From the NCBI GenBank assembly GCA_023055355.1, contig JALJCS010000054.1, positions 1-64,000 of the forward strand: DNA of 64,000 bases, written 5' to 3'. Position 1 is the first letter of the stretch; each line of letters starts with the position of its first letter. The stretch comes from Agelaius tricolor (Eukaryota > Chordata > Aves > Passeriformes > Icteridae). The position numbers and the translations under genes were made by a program. A model generated the notes under the pieces. It searched no databases. It was given only the letters and a program-made list of their open reading frames with translations, and had not been told where the DNA came from. Below, piece after piece: positions 56,938-64,000 of this stretch.

Positions 56938-57588
56938 CAAACAGCTTCCAGTATTAGCCCAAGGATCATTTTGCACAGGCAGACTTGAAAAGATATCAAT
57001 TCCAAGCATGTTTGTTTTGATGTGTGGAGGCTCTGACTATTCCAGATCCCAACCCAATCCTTTTTTGCAAATCCATATCTCCATCAACAGCAGCAGACAC
57101 AGACATGTTGGTACTGGTGGGACTGGACCAGCAGCAGTGCTCTGGAGCAAAAGGAAACTGCAGCTGAACCCATGGCCTGTGATGGGCAGAAAAAGGAAAT
57201 CTGGGAGCTGTAGCAGAAGAGACAAACACTGGGAGAAACTCTGCAACACTAAAAGGAAAAGCCCAGCACTCACTCCTTTACCTTTAGCTGATTTAGCCAG
57301 GTGATTCAGTCACCTAGCTTGGTAAAAAAATACAACTCTAAATAGTCCTAGGGGCAGTTTGAACAGACAAGGCCTTGTCCAGCTGTTCTGATGGACACAA
57401 CCAGGGTGTGTTCACATCTAGGGTGTGTTCCTCAACATGCAAGAAACCACCTGTGACAGACTCACTTTGAGCCACCACCAAAAACAGGCAGAGAGATCCA
57501 ATTTGGGATGTAAACACATCCATGCCTGAGCAAATCTGGAGCAAGGATTCATGTTTGACTTCCCAACAGAAAATAAGTACAAACAAAC

Positions 57589-57701
57589 CTTAACAGAAAG
57601 GGGTTCAAACTTCTTGTTAGGACTAGAACAAAACTTTTGCATAACGCTGATGAAATCCTCCTGAGACATCAGATACAGACACTTCTCCTTGAAATCAGTG
57701 T
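57589..57701 (-). CDS. Probable internal coding exon, 113 bp
   Basis: The minus-strand acceptor TCTGATTTCTGACAG and donor GTTAAG/GTTTGT bound two bases plus 37 codons. The peptide reads TDFKEKCLYLMSQEDFISVM and continues to KKFEPLSVK. The start phase joins the exon at 57958-58003 exactly; the junction codon is GAC, Asp. The end is phase 0 and joins 54129-54170. The composition suggests a soluble, helix-rich protein. I see no known domain and cannot name it. This is the strongest exon in the window. Confidence 0.6.
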
Positions 57702-57957
57702 CTGTCAGAAATCAGAGTCACCACCAGATTAGGAAACAAGGGAGGGCCAGGCCAGAGTTGCCACATTAATGAGCCTGACCACATGCAAAGGAATCCAGGC
57801 AATCACCCAGGGAGTCCTCTGCCCTGTCTTTGCAGGTGAAATTCTCCAAAGGCAGCAGGGTGATTGCCTGCAGGAGCTCGTGGTTTTAGTGCTAAAGCAG
57901 CAGTTGGTGCATAAAAGTTTTAAGCCTTTCAATTATGAGTAATCTGAGAGCTCATAC

Positions 57958-58003
57958 CAAGCTCCAGCCTGTTTGCTCTAGACTTAAACCTTCTGTTTAT
58001 CAC
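57958..58003 (-). CDS. Probable internal coding exon, 46 bp
   Basis: An excellent acceptor (TTCTTGTCTTGCTTTCAG) and a good donor (GAGCTTG/GTATGA) flank 15 codons plus one base, reading VINRRFKSRANRLEL. It is highly basic. The 254-bp intron below it leads to the exon at 57589-57701 with matching phase. The upstream neighbour must end in phase 0. A short frame just above (MTHLLVRE at 58043-58066) would leave a 39-bp intron, too short to splice, so the real previous exon was not found. Confidence 0.55.
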
Positions 58004-58249
58004 CTGAAAGCAAGACAAGAATGAGCCTGAGCATCAGCTCACCTCCCTCACAAGCAAGTGCGTCATCTCTCCCACAGCAGAGGGGGAAGAGAGTTATTTG
58101 GGGAAATGCCAATATTGAAATCTATTGAAAGAACGTTCTGAGGTGTGGGATGGCTATTGTCATTCTTGAGGTATCTTGGAGGAGGCCATCAGACACTTCT
58201 GATCCAGCAAGTTCCAGAGAAGCAGCCAGAGCTGTGGGTTTGCTCATCA

Positions 58250-58495
58250 CAGAACGGTTTGGGTGGCAAGGACCTTAAAGGTCATTCCCATTCCACCCCC
58301 CTGGATGCCCAGGGACAGCTCCACGAGGCTCCCAGTCCTGCCCAGCCTGGCCTTGGACACTTCCAGGGATCCAGGGGCAGCCACAGCTCTGGGCACCCTG
58401 AGCCAGGGCCTGCCCACCCTCACAGGGAACAATTCCTAATTCCCAATATCCCATCCATCCCTGCCCTCTGGCAGTGGGAGCCATCCCCCCATGTC
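58250..58495 (-). mobile_element. CR1 LINE, 3' fragment
   Basis: 'cacagaacggtttgggtggc', 'tgcccagcctggccttggac' and 'cacagggaacaattcctaat' in minus-strand order. Confidence 0.88.
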
Positions 58496-60051
58496 CTCAA
58501 CCCCTTAAGAACCCACAGAAATTAAGACAAGGCTCAGCAGCATCAGCACCATTCCTTTGTAGATTCACAGCAACTTTGAAATTTAAACCCTTTTTTTTCC
58601 ACTGATCTTCTGCTATTTTGGGTTCAGCTTTATCTAGAGCAGGAGGAACTTCTGAGGAGAGAAACTGAGCTCTCCTCATCAGTGCTGTGAGATTTTTAAC
58701 CTTAAAGCAAGCAGCTGTGAGAGACAATAGAAGTCAAAAATGGAAATGCCAATTCCATCATCAAGTGGGAAATGCCAATTCCATCATCCTGGGGTTTTCT
58801 CTCTTTCTGGCCAAGTCTAAGCACTGGATCAGGGTCCCAGTGAGGTGGGAGAATCCCCCATCCTTCACTCTTAGGAACCTGACCTTGCTTTAAAAGCCAC
58901 CTTGGAGCAGAACCAGAGACCCCCCCCAGACCTCCCTGGCACCATAATTTATTCCATAAATCCCATTTAAGTGGTTACTAATGGGAGATTCCAATCTCCC
59001 TGCCCAAGGAATTAAAGGCACTTTCCCTTCAGCACAGCAGGCACACGGGTAAGGCACAGCCCTGCTCCAGACTCCTCCATCCTGCACAAATTAGCAATAA
59101 TCACATTGCAAGAAATGCTGCCCATTTCTGCCATTGCTGCTGCTGAAAGCACCAGTGACTCAGAGCTCAGAGAGGGCCCAAACAGGTCCTGGCCCTGAGA
59201 AAAACTTAAAATCAGGCTTGGAAATTCACCTGGAGTGACCCCAAAGCAGGCACTTCTGGGGCCAGAGTGATGCTGGTGCTGTGATTTGATCTTTCAAGAT
59301 GGCCAAGGCAAAGATCTCAAGGATTTCTTCCCATTTCTTCTCCCACAATTTCCATTAACATCCCACTCCCAGCCTTTTCCCAGGTTCCACAGGGAAAGCA
59401 GATTTACAGAAATATAAATTCCCTTTCAGCCTTGTAGCATAAGATGAACCAGAGGGGTTTGGCAAGGCTTTGGTAGAAATTTTTATATGTATAAATAAAA
59501 TAAATATATAAATGTTCTATATATAAAAAATCTGCTGCCAAACCCCTCTGTTTTCTCTCACTTATGCATTTTAACCCCTCTCTTAGGAGGGTTACAGACA
59601 GTCCCAGCACACACACACCTCTTCCATAGCAGATTCCCTGCTTCCAAGCACTCCCACTTGGAGCAAATGGCATTTCTGACAGCTGCAGATCACAAGCTTT
59701 CCTCTCAGATTTTGTTGCTAAATGCTGTCAAATCAAAGGAAATGCTGCCTTGCCTGCCAGGAGATAAGAGATCAGAGGCAGACAATACAAAATCTGCTGG
59801 GAGAACTGAGTTTAAAAAAAAAAAAATCCAGTCCATTTGCAGAGAATGTGGCCAAGTCATGAAGTAGTTTCTTGGGATTTGAGTTTGTGGCTTGAGCTGT
59901 GGGTTTTGTTTGGTTTGGGGTTTTTTGTTTTAGTTGGTTGGGTTTTGATTGGTTTTTTTCTTGGTTTTTTTTTCACTCCAGGATGCAAATTCTGTTTACA
60001 ACAGACATTGCAAGACAGGAGATCCCAAGGAGCACTGGTTAGTCTGGCAAA
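58496..60051. other. No exon called; contains a hairpin
   Basis: A minus-strand frame near 58540-58650 opens after a good acceptor (GTTTCTCTCCTCAG) with VPPALDKAEPKIAEDQWKKK but lacks a reasonable donor. Another near 59230-59300 (STSITLAPEVPALGSLQ, donor CTCCAG/GTGAAT) lacks a good acceptor. Either might be an upstream exon of the 53.9-58.0 kb gene. Confidence 0.3.
59450..59550. repeat. Inverted repeat, 15-bp perfect arms around A/T-rich core
   Basis: CAGAGGGGTTTGGCA at 59450-59464 pairs exactly with TGCCAAACCCCTCTG at 59536-59550. Inside, 'agaaatttttatatgtata' and the complement of 'ctatatataaaaaatct' extend the pairing imperfectly. No target duplication was found. Confidence 0.85.
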
Positions 60052-60228
60052 GCACAGAATCAACCATCTGGGTTGGAAGGGGCCTTAAATCCCATCTCAT
60101 CCCACCCCAGCCATGGCAGGGACACCTCCCACCAGCCCAGGTGGCTCCAAGCTCCATCCAACCTGGCCTTGGGCACTTCCAGGGACCCAGGGGCAGCCCC
60201 AGCTGCTCTGGGCACCCAGGGGGGCAAC
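60052..60228 (-). mobile_element. CR1 LINE, 3' part, split by an LTR
   Basis: 'gggttggaaggggccttaaa' through 'tccatccaacctggccttgg' to 'gctgctctgggcaccc'. The same element appears to resume at 60678. Confidence 0.88.
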
Positions 60229-60677
60229 TGATACTTTAGGTTTTCAGTTTTTCTGTTCTTTGATGTGCAGAGTGTCCCTAGGATCTTGTCACAGGGAAGG
60301 TGAAGACAAAACAATCCTGTTCCAGCAGGACACTCAAGGACAAGCTATTCAAACTTCAGGCACAAAGCACAAACAACATGAAAAGAGGAGGGTGGGCAAG
60401 CAAGGAGGATGAAACTTCATAATTTGAAGCTCTTAATTGGACAGTTAACTCCTATATACAAATGGACTAAAACTTATAAAAATGTGAGATCTCATGACTG
60501 AGCCCTCTTTTGCTTCCACCTTGGAGCCATCCAGGCAGAGCCACAACTGTGGCTCTGATACTGCCAGGGTGTGGCCTTTGAAGGCACAATATCAATAAAT
60601 ATCAATAAATATCAATAAATATCCACTTAATCCCTCTTAACTCCCTCTAGCCTCTGTTCCAGCTCCTTAAGGCATCA
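60229..60677 (+). mobile_element. Solo LTR, 449 bp, same family as 41633
   Basis: It begins TGATACTTTAGG and ends TTAAGGCATCA. It shares the order of motifs with 41633-42112: 'gacaaaacaatcctgttcc', 'aaagcacaaacaac', 'actaaaacttataaa'. A 'atcaataaat' unit is repeated three to four times near the polyadenylation region. The flanks (ggcaac and gtgcca) are not a clean target duplication. Confidence 0.78.
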
Positions 60678-61015
60678 GTGCCAGGGTGTCCCCAGCCTCC
60701 CAGGGAAGAATTTCTCCCCAATATCCCATCCATCCCTGCCCTCTGGAACTGGGAGCCATTCCCTGGCTCCTGTCCCTCCATCCCTTGTCCCCAGTCCCTC
60801 TCCAGCTCTCCTGGAGCCCCTTTAGGTACTCCAAGGGGCTCTGAGCTCTGCCTGGATTTTTCCCTTCTCCAGGTGAGCACCCCCAGCTCTCCCAGGCTGG
60901 CCCCAGAGCAGAGGGGCTCCAGCCCTGGAGCATTGCCATGGATTCCTCTGTATTTGCTCCAGGTCCTGCTGCTGTTGGGGATCCCAGAGCTGGACCCAGC
61001 ACTCCAGGTTACTTT
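60678..61015 (-). mobile_element. CR1 LINE, internal part continuing after the LTR
   Basis: 'gtgccagggtgtccccagcc' followed by 'aatatcccatccatccctgc' and 'ccttctccaggtgagcaccc' continues the CR1 interrupted at 60228. Confidence 0.82.
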
Positions 61016-61089
61016 AGGGATGGGTGAAAACTGACATCCAACAGTGCTGTTTGCCAGCCAAGTACCTGCAGGCAAGGCAGACAGGCTGA

Positions 61090-61349
61090 CTGCAGCCAAG
61101 GAGCTCCCTGAAAAGGCTCCACGAGGATCTGAGCAGCTTTCCCTGCCCCATTCCCACTGCAGCCAAGGAGCTCCCTGAGAAGGCTCCACGAGGATCTGAG
61201 CAGCTTTCCCTGCCCCATTCCCACTGCAGCCAAGGAGCTCCCTGAAAAGGCTCCACGAGGATCTGAGCAGCTTTCCCTGCCCCATTCCCACTGCAGCCAA
61301 GGAGCTCCCTGAGAAGGCTCCAGGAGGATCTGAGCAGCTTTCCCTGCCC
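61090..61349. repeat. 67/68-bp tandem repeat, four copies
   Basis: The unit 'ctgcagccaaggagctccct' ... 'ctgagcagctttccctgccc' recurs four times, nearly identical, with AAAAGG/AGAAGG and ACGAGG/AGGAGG variants. The reverse strand is open in several frames because stop codons are absent from the unit. Confidence 0.93.
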
Positions 61350-62055
61350 CATTCCCTGCCCTACCCAAGGCAGCTCAGCAGAACATTCACTCTCCTACTG
61401 CTGTCATGACTGTGGTTTTCCCACCAAGATCCCTCCACCTCACCCCAGGGCTTCTAATAAGGGGCAGAGATTTCAAACAGAGCCCCCAAAGCCCTGATGA
61501 AAACCAGAGAGGTCTTTCAAAGGCAGAGCAACATCCAAGTTTGCATTTCCCTTTGTGCTGTCTCTTGGGGAGCCAAGCAGCCCACAGCAGCACTGACAAG
61601 GTAACAGCAGCCCTCCCCAAAACCAAAACCATCCAGCTGGGATTCCAGCAGCCTCCCCAGGCAGGAGCAGAGCTGCTCCCTGAGGATGGGCATGGGCACC
61701 CCTGGGAGCATCGTGGCTTCACATCAAAGCTCCCAAACAGCAGCAGAATTGCTGAACACAGACATGAAACACAAAAAGTGTTAACCAAGGCTAGACTGTG
61801 GCTTGCTGTCTGTCCTGGAGCCACTCTCAGCTGCTCTCTGGGGCATTGAGTTTGGAGCAGTGCAATTGGGAAGCCGGACGCCAGCAGGAATGGGGAGCTG
61901 GGACTCACTGCAGGGCTCCTGGAGCCTCCCTAAAAGATCTCCTCACCTGCAGGCATCAGGGGGAGGTATCCCCAGCACCCCAACATCAGCTCCAGTCCCT
62001 CTTCCAGGTGGGACAGTCTTGTGTTTGCAGGGACCCTCGTGGCAGGAAGGAATCA
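61350..62055. other. No gene supported
   Basis: Open frames run on both strands across 61387-61908 (173 and 147 codons) but have no splice support, no strong codon bias and no recognisable domain. Confidence 0.35.
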
Positions 62056-62799
<744 letters not shown>

Positions 62800-63328
62800 G
62801 GACAGGGACCAAGAGGCTCCTCCAGTGTCACACAAGACATTTCCAACACCATCAGCAGATTGGATCTGCCCCAGAGCCACCCCAAAGCAGCCTCCAGGCT
62901 GCAGCCATCACATCCCAGCTCCTCCACACTGGGAGGGAGGCGAGTTGTGAAATGAGGTGTCCCTGCTGCCCCTGTGACCTCACCATATCCAAATGGGTGT
63001 CAGGTCCTGGTTTTTCAGCCTCACCATGGCTGCACACAACCACCCTGGCAAGAGCTGGGGATGCTGCCAGCACCTCCTGTCCCCACCCTTCCTCAGGGGC
63101 TCTTCAGTGACAGGGAGCCATCCCCACTGATTTGGGAGGCAGGATATTGAGCTGATATCCTGTGAAATGAGAGAACCCAGCCTGATCCACATCCAGGGGT
63201 GCACAAAAGCCAGAGAACAGCTGTGGACACCCAGCAGCAGCATCCCCACAGCTCCATCATTGCCAGGGCGCTTGTTGCCCATTCCCTGATTCCTGGGACT
63301 CAGGCTGGGCCCTTCCAGGGGGCTCCCC

Positions 63329-63759
63329 TGTCATGGTAGACCCTCCTGGAGTGGCTTTGTGCCAGGAAAGAGAGACACACTGGATCTTTTCAGTCTTCAG
63401 GTTCTTGTTTATTGCTATCTAAAGTTTTGCATGCTGTCCACACCAGGCTCAGCACACTGGAAAAGCACCACAAAAATGGCCAACAATCTCTTGTTCCAAG
63501 GTCTTTTAAAGCTAAACTATCCAATTAAGAACTGACACCTAGATTATTTTCACTTTTAACCCAATAACTGATCCCCAAGAGCCCACAATGCAGACTTTTC
63601 TGCCCAATTACAAAATGCCACCCAAACCCATGAAGAAGGAGGAAGAAGAAGCGTGAAGCAGAAACCCAGGATGACACCCTGTGCCCTCCATCTTGCCTCC
63701 ATCCACTACATACAAAAAATCCCAAACCCTCAATTTCTCACCTAAGTGATACACCTGCA
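63329..63759 (-). mobile_element. Probable solo LTR of a further family, ~430 bp
   Basis: On the minus strand it reads from TGCAGGTGTATCACTTAGG to ...CTACCATGACA, with 'ttagctttaaaagacc' (TATA-like) and 'agcaataaacaagaacc' (polyadenylation signal) about 115 bases apart. TG...CA ends can be placed, but the flanks do not show a target duplication, so the borders are approximate. Confidence 0.6.
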
Positions 63760-64000
63760 CTGCTCTCTACAATCTACTTCACACCCTAGTGGATTCCAGT
63801 CTGTTTTGGAGTTTTGGAAACTTTCTCCATGAATGAGGGTCAGAGTCAGTGCTGCCCTGGGGGTCAGAGCACCCCAGAGCAGACAGAGAAATATTCCCTG
63901 TGTGCCCTGGGTTTCCACACATCCCCAAGAGCTTTGCTGCCTCTCCATTCCCAGCTTGCCTCCTTTTATAAAACACCACTCATCCAGAGTCTGTCCTTGA

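Noticed and set aside
58043..58066. Start exon MTHLLVRE with donor GGGAG/GTGAGC, in phase with the exon at 57958
   Set aside because: The intron to 58003 would be only 39 bp, below what vertebrate splicing tolerates, and an acceptor is missing.
61387..61908. 173-codon minus-strand open frame
   Set aside because: The opposite strand is also open, and there is no splice support, codon bias or recognisable domain.

Overview
The window looks like nuclear DNA from a bird, most likely a songbird. The strongest evidence is about thirty fragments of the CR1 LINE, recognised by their 3' ends (on the minus strand these read on the plus strand as 'ggtttgggttggaagggacc'). There are also several LTR families left as solo LTRs, A/T homopolymers, microsatellites and one CpG island. 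I see no operons, rRNA, tRNA or CRISPR. Most long open frames here are chance frames or lie inside repeats. The species and chromosome cannot be read from the sequence.

Gene content is sparse and comes as short candidate exons, nearly all on the minus strand. The best set is at 53.9-58.0 kb. Exon 57958-58003 (ends in phase 1) joins 57589-57701 in frame, then 54129-54170, then a possible last exon at 53880-53951. A GC3-rich 175-bp exon lies at 51387-51561, with weaker candidates near 42.8, 37.1, 26.5, 8.0 and 4.5 kb. I do not recognise the protein or proteins, and I cannot show that all the exons belong to one gene. A CpG island at about 22.35-22.93 kb carries a likely minus-strand first exon that opens with two in-frame ATGs. 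Its phase matches the exon at 4533-4583. Two weaker minus-strand promoter-like spots lie at 15.5 and 17.9 kb.

Region by region: 1-22 kb is probably intronic, with few repeats, a near-perfect 78-bp palindrome at 10.45 kb and a 38-bp minisatellite at 20.9-21.5 kb that grew from a CR1 end. The CpG island follows at 22.35-22.93 kb. From 23 to 33 kb there are many CR1 fragments. From 33 to 46 kb there is a mosaic of LTR-like tandem arrays, an LTR inserted into a CR1, a 202-bp tandem repeat and a 421-bp duplicated segment. From 46 to 64 kb there is a G-rich minisatellite with no stop codons over long stretches in any forward frame, more solo LTRs, the minus-strand exon cluster, a 67-bp tandem repeat and a final LTR.

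Every exon call is an eye-read of splice sites, phase and codon quality. None was checked against transcripts or databases.
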